A stretch of 64,000 bases of DNA, from NCBI GenBank assembly GCA_016271365.2, contig CM028129.1, positions 430,980,501 through 431,044,500 on the forward strand. Direction: 5' to 3'. Shown one piece after another: positions 47,516 to 57,589 of the stretch (position 1 is its first letter; each line of letters begins with the position of its first letter). The stretch comes from Neoceratodus forsteri. Lineage: Eukaryota; Chordata; Ceratodontiformes; Ceratodontidae. Both the position numbers and the translations under genes were made by a program. Below the pieces are notes generated by a model. The model made no database searches and was not told where the DNA came from. It was given only the letters and a program-made list of their open reading frames with translations.

Positions 47516-47589
47516 AGGTTGACCTTACTGACCTACCTTTAAGAGTGTGATAGCAATGGAATCCAAATGTTGCCTTAGAAGCCTTGGGC

Positions 47590-47765
47590 TCTTAATACAG
47601 AGAGGCACTGTGTTCTAGTAGTTAAGACAAAGGAATGTGAACAAGAAGGTCTCAGGTTCAAATCCACGTTATATTTCTCTGTACTTCATGATCATAAACA
47701 AGATGCTTAAGTGGCTAAGCAGCTCAGAGAGCAGACAGGCTGTACTTCAGCTCCTGAGAAAGGTC
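47590..47765 (+). mobile_element. MIR/CORE-type SINE
   Basis: A-box AGAGGCACTGTGTTCTAGTA, B-box CAGGTTCAAATCCACG, and a diverged core with CTGTACTTCATGATCATAAA. The 3' part is poorly conserved. Confidence 0.55.
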
Positions 47766-47864
47766 AACTATTTCTAACTAAACTGCTGCTGAAAATTGCT
47801 TTTTCCTGTCTACTTTACTATTAGTACAATTTGTGAAGTTCAGTGTGTAGAACTATGGGTCAAG

Positions 47865-48735
47865 CGAAGGGATCAGCAGCATCCCAAGCAGACTTTCTCA
47901 AGCCAAAAAACAACTCTCCAGCCATGAGCAAGCAGGCCGCAGTACTGCCATAAGTCAGCAACGTCATGTGGCAGGTGAAGTGACTTTAGCAGCTGTCAAC
48001 CAGATGCTAACTCAGCTATGTCGCAGTGTCTGGGATATGGACAAAATGCTTGATGGGCTATTTGGTAAGGTCACTGACTGGAACACAGGATGAATGCTGT
48101 ACAATCCACCATGGAAAGGCCCAACTGCAATGCCAGGAAAGCTTGTGATACCAAGGTGAAACTTCTGCAAGAAAACCAACTTTTGCGGCAGTGGTTGGAT
48201 GCCATTGAGGACACGTCCGAGGCTTGCCACTTCCAGCTGGTTAGACTCCCTGAAGGGGCGGGGGGGAAGACTCTAAACAATTTGTAGAAACATGGCTGGG
48301 CAAAGCGTGACACCTCCTGGAACACAAATTGCACCTTGAAGTTGAAAAAGTGTATCATATAACACCACAGAGGAGTACAGTGGCAGCAAGGCCAAGGGCT
48401 TTACTGGTGGTGGTGTGCACTGGGGTAAGTGTTAAAGAAATGATCCTGAGGGTAGTCAGACAGTAGCAGGGTGCAATGTTTGAAAAGACTGAAATAGCAA
48501 TTTATCCTGACTTGCCCTACAGTACACGTTTGCGTAGGAAGCAATTTGACAATATTTGCATGGACCTACTGGACGTGAAACTCCACCACCATTACTGCAG
48601 CCAAGCTGCTGGTAGTCGATGGTGACCACACTTTCATATTCTTGGACCATCAGGTGGTGACATTTGTGGTGAAGAAGCAGTTGGAGAAGCACAATCCAGA
48701 TGAGGAGGAGATGGATTCAGGAGAAGAGAACTAAT
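47865..48735 (+). mobile_element. L1/Tx1-type LINE ORF1 fragment
   Basis: The translation matches the plan of L1 ORF1 RNA-binding proteins: a hydrophilic N-part, an incomplete coiled coil (KVKLLQENQLLRQWLDAIED, 48150-48210), then the RRM entry motif LVRLPEGAGGK (about 48240-48269), ETWLGK, RPRALLVVVCTG and, in the C-terminal domain, RLRRKQFDNI, and FIFLDHQVVTFVVKKQLEKH. ORF1 coats LINE RNA as a trimer. At least three shifts or stops break it, and no matching ORF2 follows. Confidence 0.75.
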
Positions 48736-48986
48736 ATCAGGGTCATTTCATTCATTTTGGACTGCTTGTGAGTACTGTGGTTCTGGGGTTGGGGGGGGTC
48801 CGCTGGGGGTCAGTGATCTATTTTTGAACTCAGTATGGGGTGACTTTTTATTGACTGTGCCACATATCTTACATGACTCCTTCATTTGCATGATGCACTG
48901 ACTCCAGCCCTCCCCGGCCCCCATCCCAGGTCATAGAAACCTTGCAATTTGAACTTTTTACACTTAAGTACTGACTACCCTAGATC

Positions 48987-49342
48987 CAGTGATGAAAGCA
49001 AACAGAAACGCACAGGAACTCGGTTCCTGTACCTTTTTTGCAGCAGGAACGGAGTTCCTGTACTTCTTCCCACTGATACTGGAAATGAAATTCTTAAACC
49101 AGCAATATAATGACAGTTTCTGGGCCTCTGACCTGAAATCAGGGTTTCCATAACAACACTTGACTTGTACATCAATGCTACTTTCCTAGAAATACTTCAT
49201 TATCTCTAACTGAATCTACTAGTGTCAAATCAGATAGATGTGTCTTGACATGGATATCCTTCATATTGAAGATTTTCATTCTGCATTTCGTATTTGCCAA
49301 TGGCTGAGTTCCTGTACTTCCGGTCTACCACTTGCACCACTG
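48987..49342. mobile_element. hAT-like MITE
   Basis: The ends are CAGTGATGAAAGC on the left and GCACCACTG on the right (inverted CAGTGGTGC). They are flanked by CCTAGATC (48979-48986) and CATAGATC (49343-49350), an 8-bp target duplication matching at seven positions. Inside, AGGAACTCGGTTCCTGTACC and GGAACGGAGTTCCTGTACTT form repeated hairpins. CAGTG ends with 8-bp duplications are typical of hAT elements. No transposase is present. Confidence 0.72.
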
Positions 49343-49639
49343 CATAGATCAGCAGTTTCCATCTCGGGGCTCTGCTTGAATATTAGCAGACTCAGTTACA
49401 GTGTTGTTCTGTGCTGAAATTGTGCTTGCTATTTTTTCAGGTTTCTTAATATATTTAACAACTGGACTGCTACACAATATTATGTTTCAATAGTAATTAA
49501 TGTTACCAAATAGTGCTTGTCAGTATGTTTTCCTGTAAGTGCACCTATAAGCTACTGTACTGACTCATACTCTAATATTTGAGGTATTAGACACCTATGT
49601 ATCGGTGTATATATCATGTATTATCTACCTTGATTGACA

Positions 49640-50462
49640 TCTTGATGTCTTGGAGCACACTGATGCAATTCACCATAAGCTTCACCCTACGCTTGGTGCT
49701 TTGTACAGGACTAAAGCTAGTACACTGCTTCCTGCCCGCCGAAAAATCATACTGAAAAGGATCTTTCCAATCTTTGCTTACTGTGACTTAGTCTACAGTA
49801 CTGCCCCAAAATCCTCCCTTGCAGACTGTACCCCCTTTTTCACTCTTTCTGCCACTTTGCTTTAGATTGCCCTTCTCGTACTCACCACTGCTTTCTTTAC
49901 TCTGTTCTTTCTCTCTCTCCTCTTGATGTCAGGCGCCGTTCCCATCGTGTCTCTTTTTTTATCCAAATTCTGGTTTGGCACCCTTGCCGCCTATCTCATA
50001 TCCTTTCTTCCCCTCCTCCTAATTATTCCTACTACCCTCTCCATACTATACTTTCCATTCTTTTACTAGTCCTTCTAGTAAGTCTGTCATTAGCCAGTCT
50101 GCATTCTCTTACCATTTTCCTAAATTCTGGTCCTCCTTCCTTTCTATTCATTCTGCCTCTTCTCCTTCCTCCCTAAAGACTCTTCTTTCTGACTTTTGTC
50201 ATCCTACCTGCAGCTGCTTTGACCCTTCCTTTTTTTTTGTATATTACAGTGTGTTTTATATTCTAGATGCCTTCACTTACTATTCTGCTTACAATATTTA
50301 TGATTCCATTTGAAATTACTGTTACTGTATTATACCGTGTTTTGTTTTATAGTTCAAAATTCCCCTCTCCCCTCTCCCCCAAGACACTTCTGGAAATTAG
50401 TTGTTTTCAGCTCAATATGTACATCCTGGTTAAACTTTTAAATAGATAAATAAATAAATGTA
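49640..50462 (+). mobile_element. L2-like LINE, ORF2 end and 3' UTR
   Basis: 49650-49865 encodes HHKLHPTLGALYRTKASTLL, then RIFPIFAYCDLVYSTAP, the post-RT region of L2-type ORF2. The 3' UTR is C/T-rich and ends ACATCCTGGTTAAACTTTTA with AAATAAATAAATG at 50440-50460. Confidence 0.7.
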
Positions 50463-50552
50463 TTCTATCGACTATTTTGCAGCGTTAAGCTGTTACATTT
50501 GCATTTGACAAACTCAATAGTTCATTTTAATGTTTAAAAAGTGTTTGGCCTG

Positions 50553-51741
50553 GGGCTGGCTCAGTGGCATGGAGAGCTGAGGCACTGACACCTTACCTCC
50601 TGCCACGAAGGTGACCCAGGTTGAGGAACGATCTTTGGCCACCGGGGGTTGGCCAGTGTGGGAGAGGACAGAGCATCTAAGGGACAGCTTTCCCAGAGAG
50701 GTTAGGAATGTTGGCCCAGCCTTAAACTGCCACCAGGTGGCAGCTTAGTGGCAGTGCAGTGCGGACAGCGAGGAGGGAGGGGCTGTGGGAATGTCAGGTG
50801 TGTGCACCTCCATGCAAGCCCCTGAAGTTCTACAGCAAGGAGTGGGGAGAAAACCAGGAAAAAAGACTTGCCAGATCTGCACCATCTCCTGGGAACATGC
50901 CATCAGTCCACCCTTGATTGCAGTACTTTGGAGAGAGGACAGCCCTCCAGCCCTGCCACAAGGGGGAATTTGTGGGAGAACATCAGACAAGGGTGAGTCT
51001 CGGGGGAGGCAAAGCTGGCTCGAAGAAGCTGGCATAAGGCTGATTAGCTGCCCCTGGACTACTGTAGCATAAAAACCACTATGGAAGGGCCAGCCCACTG
51101 GTGCAGTGGTAGGGTTTCTGCTTGTGATGCTGACATCCCAGGTTTGGGGCTGGAACCAAGGATTCGGATGGCCGGCCAGGGGTGAGGAGGATTGAGCGTC
51201 CTATGGACTGCTCTCCTCTGGGGGAAGGGGGATGGGCGGGTTAGTGAGTGCTCGGCATGTGACCGACCTCTGGCAGAAGTCGCAAGGAGCAGCTGCCAGA
51301 GCTGAGTTGTAGTAGAGGCGTCCCAGACGTCAGCATTTGTGAGCCTTACGGCATTGTATGCCATACCTCCTGGTGGTAAAAAAACAAGCAAAAATGCCAG
51401 CCCCATGGAGGACGCACTGCTTCTCCAGTCCTGCTCCACCTGGACACGGCACTTGGATGGTGACCGAGCTTACAGTCCACCGTCAGGAATGGCCCGACCC
51501 TGCGGCCCTGCCCTGGGGGGTAAGCCAGGGAGGAACACCAGTAGTCTGGGATCTATGGGTAACCAACTACAGGCTCCATTGGGGGGGTGCCTACTCAGCG
51601 GCCCTGCCCTAGGGGGCAAGCCTGGGAGGCTTATCACCTGAGGAAAGTCCCAGGGGGGGCTGAGTGAGGACCATGGGAGTGAGGGCTGAGCTACCAGGGA
51701 TCCAGGCACCAAAAAGGAAAAAAAAACTATACAGAAAAAAT
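50553..51741 (+). mobile_element. Tandem (dimeric) family A SINE insertion
   Basis: Two SINE bodies in the same orientation. The first starts GGGCTGGCTCAGTGGCATGG (50553), the second GGGCCAGCCCACTGGTGCAG (about 51087). A single perfect 14-bp duplication, AAGTGTTTGGCCTG, encloses both (50539-50552 and 51742-51755), so they arrived as one insertion or the second was added without its own duplication. In the second body the block GCGGCCCTGCCCTGGGGGG and its neighbour recur about 100 bp apart (51499 and 51598). The A-rich end is at 51715-51740. Confidence 0.75.
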
Positions 51742-51755
51742 AAGTGTTTGGCCTG

Positions 51756-52570
51756 TCTCGGGAGATGATATCTTACTTTGGCTCTAAGTTGGTGCCTATT
51801 TTTGACTAAACAGTCTTCAAGGTTTGAAGAGATCCTTAATAGTAACTGAACCACCTAGGCACTTAGGGCTCTGGGGCTGTTAGTAGCATTAATCTAGTAA
51901 TGTAGAATTTTACATACACTTTGTCTCCCCTTTGTTGTAATGCTCTGGAAGTGTCCTTTATCAGCTGATGCAATCTTCCACTGTTACTGACATGTATGTA
52001 TCATGCATAAAATCAATAAAAAAGAGTTTTAAAAAACTTGATACTTTAGTTATTACAGTGTATTGGAAAATACTTTCTTTTTAAATTTTCCTTTCCTGGG
52101 TTTAGAACACATTCCCTATCTCAAAAGTCTTCATAATTACTGGTTACACAAAACTATCACGAAAATCAGTAGCTCATTTTTCCCATCCCTGACCCCAGTT
52201 ACTCATGTATATGTGTAACAGAGAATTGCCTTTTTCTCATACACAACACCCAGTGAGAGTCACAATAGCAGTACAAAACATTTATGTTTGTTTACTGTGC
52301 ACTCCACTGCTACCTGCTAACAGTCACTCTCTAAACCAATAATTATATGAAATAAACCATGGCCAACAGTTAAACTTGCAATGTTTTACAAACCCGCAGT
52401 GTGTAATACCATGATAAATCACTCAACCTTCAGTCTCATAGTTTATGTGGTGACACACACCTTGGGTATGTAGACAAATTCCCTACACACTGTTACCCAT
52501 ATATTATTCTCTACATAAAAAACAATGGACTAGTCGCAATTAACGTCATAGGGCTTTTGCTTCTGACATC
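51756..52570. other. No gene seen
   Basis: AT-rich sequence. A block near 51940-52030 (ending AAAATCAATAAAAAAGAGTT) has the look of a LINE 3' end but cannot be assigned. Confidence 0.4.
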
Positions 52571-52574
52571 ATTT

Positions 52575-52795
52575 TTTTTTATTCTTTGTTCACCAGGTAA
52601 GGCCCACTAGGCACAGGTGCCTATTTTCAGGGGTGACCTGGGGGCACTGGGGAGGTTAAGTGACTTGTTCAGAGTCACACAGTACACAAGTGGAGGTTGC
52701 ATGAATCAAACCCAGGTTTGTCTGCTGGATGTACCAAGCTCATTCACAGCTTGTTACTCTAACCTCTGGGCTATACTGCCCCCTATCATAGCACT
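52575..52795 (-). mobile_element. MIR/CORE-type SINE with full tail
   Basis: Inverted order: tail TTCACCAGGTAAGGCCCACT and GCCTATTTTCAGGGGTGACC, core TAAGTGACTTGTTCAGAGTC, B-box AATCAAACCCAGGTTTGTC and head ACCTCTGGGCTATACTGCC. It is nearly full length. Confidence 0.82.
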
Positions 52796-53234
52796 TCATA
52801 CGACAAGATACTTTTGATGTCACCAACCTGGGAAGAGTCAGATTAGTTATCAAAAACACAGGACCCTACACACAGTCACAAAGGACAATCGACTTAGCAA
52901 CAGTTGTGACCCTACTTTGCCATTCATAAAGTCTGGCAACCCTCACAAAGGCAGTCGCACAGTTTTGTGACACTCTAGCTGTAGGACCAACACAGGAAGG
53001 CAATAGGGTGTCACACCTCTGCAACTGTGTCATTAAGGGACGTAAATCACCACAGTACTTCTCTGTATTTGGAGCCATATCGGGGAATGGAGCAAAGGTG
53101 AGGGTTTCCACTGAATGCACAGGAACTTTTCAGGGACGAGGAGCAGGTGGGGGCAATCAACTATCAGGGAACAGCAAACAGCAGAAAAGGCAGCTAGACA
53201 ATATAGATCGGAGCCAAGCAAAAATTAGCAAGGA

Positions 53235-53543
53235 ACTTACAAAGAGCAGGCACCTTGGTTTCTCGGTCGCCACAAACAGGCAGGAAACAGTCCATCATGG
53301 AAAAAGTTCATTTCTTTAATGTAGAAAATAGGTTAAATTCAAACAGAAGTAGCGTTCCAAAGTGCAGTGGGTACAAAGGATCCACGCCCTCCCTCAAAGG
53401 AGGGTGGATCCTTCTACCTGCTCACTGAACGCACTTCTTCTTGATTTTAACGTATTTTCTACATTAAAGAAATTAACTTTTCATAATGGACTGTTTCCTG
53501 CTGTTTGTGAGACCGAAGCTAAGCTGCCTGCTCTTTTGTGAGT
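53235..53543. repeat. Long foldback, about 150-bp arms
   Basis: A 309-bp near-palindrome centred at about 53395. Its core is GGATCCACGCCCTCC pairing with GGAGGGTGGATCC across six bases. Outward it pairs TTTCTTTAATGTAGAAAATA (left) with TATTTTCTACATTAAAGAAA (right), ACAGGCAGGAAACAGTCCAT with ATGGACTGTTTCCTGCTGTT, and ACTTACAAAGAGCAGGCACC with CTGCCTGCTCTTTTGTGAGT. No TTAA edge, target duplication or ORF was seen. Confidence 0.92.
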
Positions 53544-54029
53544 ACCACTCATCAGGAATGTTGAGGATCTGGGAGCACAAGTCTTTAACCACAGCTGGCC
53601 CAGAAGTGGTCTTTCAGGTGACAGGTGCTTTGCCATGTTCAGACTTCCCTGGGCATTGTCAAGCAGTACGTCAGTGGGTGCAAACCCCCTTCATGGCTAC
53701 TGACATCAGACAGCTTGTTTGCACCATACCCTCTTCTCAGGGTGGAGGAGTCGTGGGGGCACTCCTCCTCCCTGCTATATAGCCCCCCAACTGTGGTGGT
53801 GCCAAAGGGCCACTTTCCGCACTCCATTGTGTGCCCCCATATTTTGTGACAGTGTTTTGGGCCAGCACACGAGAAGTGTTACATTATCTGAAATATTTAG
53901 TCATTCAATGAGAAGTGAAAAAAAAAACTAAAAAACACAAAAGTAAGCTGTAATTATTGAAAATTGAATTGCTTTAAAGCCTTGCAGCTACCTGCTCTGT
54001 AATCTTTGTTTTACTAGATGATCCAATTG

Positions 54030-54190
54030 AGAGAGACTTGGCATGATGGCAGAAAACAATTTGACTGTGATTCACTGTATGACCTTGAGCAGTCAGGTGA
54101 CCTCGTGTGTGCTTCCATAGCTCCCAGCTATAACACTGGAAAAAGCAGGTCCCTACTGTAAATAAGAAACTGTAGCTCTATTAAGCTGTC
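54030..54190 (+). mobile_element. MIR/CORE-type SINE, diverged
   Basis: GGCATGATGGCAGAAAACAA head region, then TTCACTGTATGACCTTGAGC and AGTCAGGTGACCTCGTGTG, matching the core. The tRNA-like B box is eroded. Confidence 0.5.
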
Positions 54191-54403
54191 CACGGTAAAT
54201 TAATTCTTAAAGAGACCAAGAAAACAAAAGAAAACAATATTTACACATAGTTCTGCTTGTATTTCATTAATTCTTTATATTTATCTTCCCCTTTCTTGGT
54301 TACCAAGACAACTGCTTGAAAACAGGATCCCATTCCTTCAGATTTCCTTGTGTTCCTCATGTCTGCCTACACATGATATTATACTCCACTGTTTATGAAG
54401 TAA

Positions 54404-54540
54404 GCATTAAGCCACGACGAAGGTGGCATCTAATGCTGGATGGATGCATGGTTGGGGGGGGTTCGGCAGAGGGCCAACACCCGCCCCACCATGCATCAAT
54501 CACATTAGATGCTACCGCCGAAGTGGATTAATGCGCTTGT
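54404..54540. repeat. Foldback next to the Crypton-like element
   Basis: Left arm AAGCATTAAGCCACGACGAA, GGTGGCATCTAATG, GGATGGATGCATGGTTGGGG; right arm CCCCACCATGCATCAATCAC, ATTAGATGCTACCGCCGAAG, TGGATTAATGCGCTT. The arms are about 55-60 bp with a short loop near 54462-54482. TTAA occurs in both arm ends (54409 and 54528). It could be a small TTAA MITE. Confidence 0.75.
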
Positions 54541-54805
54541 AACATGGGCCGCGGGTCGGTGGCGGCGACAGGAGGCTGCCCACTGTGCAATACGGAAAAG
54601 AAAACTCGGAGGCGCTGCCATGGTAAGGAACTTTTACGGCACTTTGAAACAACGGTTCACAACATTATTTACATACTTATGCGGGCACTTGCTGTACTAC
54701 CTGCAACTACAGACCTCACTGCGGCTGACATAAGTGTCCCGATCATTTACACTTCTGTGCGGGTATTCTCATCATACCCGCCGCTGGAGGTCTCCGGTAC
54801 AGTAC

Positions 54806-56572
54806 TCAATGGCCGCGAGGAGGGTCGGTCGGATTTGCATATCGGAGGCGCTCACTCCTCCTGCCTCCCGCTGACTGGTCTGGCGCTGCCGTGTCCCACC
54901 TCGGCTGGGTGTGCTGCTGGCTCTGCCATGGGGTCCCTTCCTGCGCCCAGCTCTTCTGCTCTCCATTTCGCTGCCCTCCGCCGTGGTTGAAATTGACCGT
55001 GCCATGCATGGTGAAGTTGTGGCAGTGGAAGCCCACCGGCTCGTAGGCGCACCAGACGTTGGGCACTCTCAGGAGGTTCCCTGACGGAGCGGTGTGGGTC
55101 TGTTCTGCGGCGCGGTCTGTCTCCGCCTCAGGCATCTGGTGCTCCTCTGCAGGGGTTCGGGCCTGGACAGGCTCCATACAGCCTGCTGCACTGTGACTCC
55201 TGCCGCTGTCCCAAGCAACAGATCTCTCCATCTGGAGCCCCCGTGGTGCGCTCTCATGTACGGGAGGGCTTCCTGAGCACACTTGGTCCCTGTCTCGGCT
55301 CTCTGTATTGCCAAAGCTCTGGGTGTCAGTCGCAGACAGGATGTGCGACCACTTCTGCCGGTCAGTGACACTCAGGGACCAGTAGTTGCGGAGGCTAGTC
55401 TCGCATCTGTGCCCTGTCACCGACATTATTTCTCTTGATGCGAGACCAGCCTCTGTGAGCATCTTCACCATGGTACTGCAGGCGCACTGTGGTTGGTATA
55501 CCTCCTGGACAGCTGGGCATCCTGGAGATTTGGGACATCATATCTCTGAGATAGTTTTTGCCCATCGGCTGTCTAGAGAACCACACCTGCCGCTTGTCGA
55601 GCTCTTCCTGTGGCAGACAGATGGGGTGCAGGTGGAGGCTGGGGCTCCCTCTGGGCATCTGCTCACATAGTCCTTATAGAGTGCCACTGGGCAGAAGGTG
55701 CTGTTGGGCTTCAAGTACAGGACTCCACAGCAGCTCTGCCTGTTGGTCTCCGTGGCACAGCTGTGGTTCTTGGTGGCCTCATTGAACCCCAGTGCCAGGA
55801 ACTCATGGCCTCCTGCATCTCTGTCCAGGACAAACGACGAGTGGGTGAGCTGTCTCAGTCCCTCTCACCCTCTCCTTGCTAGGCCCAGCTGTATCTCAAA
55901 CCAGACAGGCCTGACCAGACCATAGGCTGTGCGGGGGTTCAGGGCGTCACTGTCTCGCATTCTCCGCAGGTCTTCCAGGCTTATCATGGGGAAGTGGGCA
56001 GCCACATCCTTGCCAGCCCACCGATACCTCTTCAGCACTGCCAGAAACACATTGTTCGCAGTTCGGAATTCTGCATCTGTCATTATGTTAATGTGTCTTC
56101 CGACTTCCATGCCATTTATGTACTGGTTCAACCCGACCCTAATGCCCACCAGGGAGCTGATGCTGTATTCCCCCCCCCCCGCTCGCACGGTCCCATAGAA
56201 CTCCCTCAGTGTCTCTGCAAGCTCTGCCACTGTCACTATGTCCAGGGTCACGCTGTTCTCCTCAAGCCAGTCTGAGAAGACATTGCATGCCCATGCGGTG
56301 GTTTTCTCGGTGTTCTGCTCCACCTTGCTGCGCTCCAGTGCATCCAGGTCGGAGGGTGACAGATACTGGTGCCTCCTCATCTGGCTGGCTGTCTGTGGCA
56401 ATCTCTCCAAGGCCCCTCTTGGCGGTCCCGCTGCTCTGGCACTGCGCGCCCCATCCCCCTGTCTCTTCTCCTCTGCTGCTTTCCGTGTCCCCAGCCGACT
56501 CAGCTTCGGTGCTCTGGACTTCTGCCTGCTCCGATGCCACCCTGCCCTGGACCACATATCCCGGCTGCACAC
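54806..56572 (-). pseudogene. DUF3504/Crypton-type tyrosine recombinase
   Basis: The frame starting at 56572 (235 codons) has the DUF3504 N-terminal core-binding region from about residue 87: TTAWACNVFSDWLEEN, LAETLREFYGTVR and SLVGIRVGLNQYI. It runs into GLARRG, where a TGA at 55865-55867 sits in the box I arginine region, and then continues with EGLRQLTHSSF, FNEATKNH, GVLYLKPNSTFCPVALY. A frameshift near 55640 leads to VWFSRQPMGKN. The H-S-x-R box II (about 55480-55500) is split by single-base shifts. The last frame gives SVTGHRCETSLRNYW, with the second His and the nucleophile Tyr (codon about 55382-55384). The C-terminal extension ends with FHCHNFTMHGTVNFN. The enzyme type would cut and rejoin DNA through a phosphotyrosine; this copy cannot make it intact. 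Confidence 0.85.
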
Positions 56573-57041
56573 TCGCCTGGCTGCAAAGCACTCCTGCCCC
56601 TATCTCATTGTGCCACTGGCTGCTGGTGCTCTGTCTGGCCTCCCTCACTGATCTGGTAGCTGCTCGCTCTGCCTCGCTGCCGCGCGCTTCTCTCCCAGGC
56701 CACTGCTCATCCACCCACTCCTCCATCGCGACGCCTCCTGATATTGAAAACCACACGCCACTACCCTGCATACTATCTCTACCTGGTGATCTGCTACCTC
56801 TCACAACTGTCTGCCACTGGTTCTGGTCCGCCCTCTGCGTTTCCGTCCTCGGGTGGCTAGTCCGGCTCTCACTGTGCCTGTCTTGCCACTGCTGTGCTCG
56901 CTCGCCATGGGTGCCCAGTGCTGCTAACCTAGGGGTCTGGCTGCTTTCAGTACTACCTCGGCGGGCACGGCATATATCCTGGATTAATGTCCACTCCGAT
57001 TTGGGTCCCGTGATGCCGTTGCGCCTATCGGTGTGGCCCAT
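56262..57041 (-). CDS. N-terminal ORF of the Crypton-like element
   Basis: 260 codons from ATG at 57041, only 29 bases from the proposed right end. The product is rich in Gln, Ser, Arg and Glu, contains RNGITGPKSEW near the start and no recognised fold, signal peptide or membrane segment. It overlaps the recombinase frame by about 310 bases in another phase. The most likely reading is that both were one ORF joined before a one-base shift between about 56300 and 56570. The 282-codon frame on the opposite strand is its complement and not a separate gene. Treat it as a gene fragment. Confidence 0.55.
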   Translation of the reverse strand: MGHTDRRNGITGPKSEWTLIQDICRARRGSTESSQTPRLAALGTHGERAQQWQDRHSESRTSHPRTETQRADQNQWQTVVRGSRSPGRDSMQGSGVWFSISGGVAMEEWVDEQWPGREARGSEAERAATRSVREARQSTSSQWHNEIGAGVLCSQASVQPGYVVQGRVASEQAEVQSTEAESAGDTESSRGEETGGWGAQCQSSGTAKRGLGEIATDSQPDEEAPVSVTLRPGCTGAQQGGAEHRENHRMGMQCLLRLA

Positions 57042-57312
57042 TCACCTGTCTCATTAATGCCATGTTACAATTACAGTTGGTTGCGGAAATGAGTATGATG
57101 TCACAAGCAGGATATTATATCATGTGTAGAGAAACAGCAGTGTCAGAAGAAGTCCAAAGGGCAAGGATCCTGTTTCCATACAACTTTCTTAGTAATAGAG
57201 AATAAAGGAAAATAAAAACAGGGAATATAGGAAATACAACTAGAATGTGTATAATTGTCAATGTTTTCTAAAGACATCACAGACTCTTTAAATGAGACAT
57301 AGATATATGAGG

Positions 57313-57449
57313 ATATGCCATGGTCCTAATGAAAATATCACTCATATTTTCCTGAAATGTCATCATGAGTGACAAAGCCACCATGATGTCAAAAGGTCAA
57401 ACTGCACAAGGGACAATATAATTGATATTTTCATTAGGCCATGGCATAT
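57313..57449. repeat. Short foldback with near-perfect 27-28-bp arms
   Basis: ATATGCCATGGTCCTAATGA then AAATATCA (57313-57340) pairs with TGATATTTTCATTAGGCCAT then GGCATAT (57423-57449), one base different in length. A second, weaker pair (ATGTCATCATGAG and CATGATGTCA) lies inside. It is probably a small MITE remnant. Confidence 0.88.
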
Positions 57450-57589
57450 TTGATTTCGCCATGCCTTTTATTATACAATGGCAAGAAAAAAATAAAATCC
57501 TCCACCCTGATTGTTCAATGACCACTTTCAACAGTGATGTTATCCTAGCACATCCTCACTGCATGAAGGTGATCAATCGATAAACATAA

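Larger units (their letters stand above)
54537..57070 (-). mobile_element. Crypton-like tyrosine-recombinase transposon, broken
   Basis: A GC- and CpG-richer island in AT-rich surroundings. On the minus strand it carries a Q/S/R-rich N-terminal ORF followed by a DUF3504-type tyrosine recombinase and a C-terminal extension. No reverse transcriptase, RNase H or methyltransferase is present, which separates it from DIRS elements. The 11-bp inverted pair TTGTAACATGG (54537-54547) and CCATGTTACAA (57060-57070) brackets the coding part and is used here as a tentative limit. Cryptons normally lack terminal inverted repeats, so the true ends may differ. Animal Crypton relatives gave rise to KCTD1, QRICH1 and ZMYM genes. 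Confidence 0.75.

Noticed and set aside
56209..57057. 282-codon plus-strand open frame, the longest in the window
   Set aside because: It is antisense to the Crypton-like ORFs, whose recombinase motifs are recognisable; a CpG-rich island keeps several frames open.
54537..57070. DIRS-type retrotransposon
   Set aside because: The recombinase is of the DUF3504/Crypton type, and no RT, RNase H, methyltransferase or split direct repeats were found nearby.
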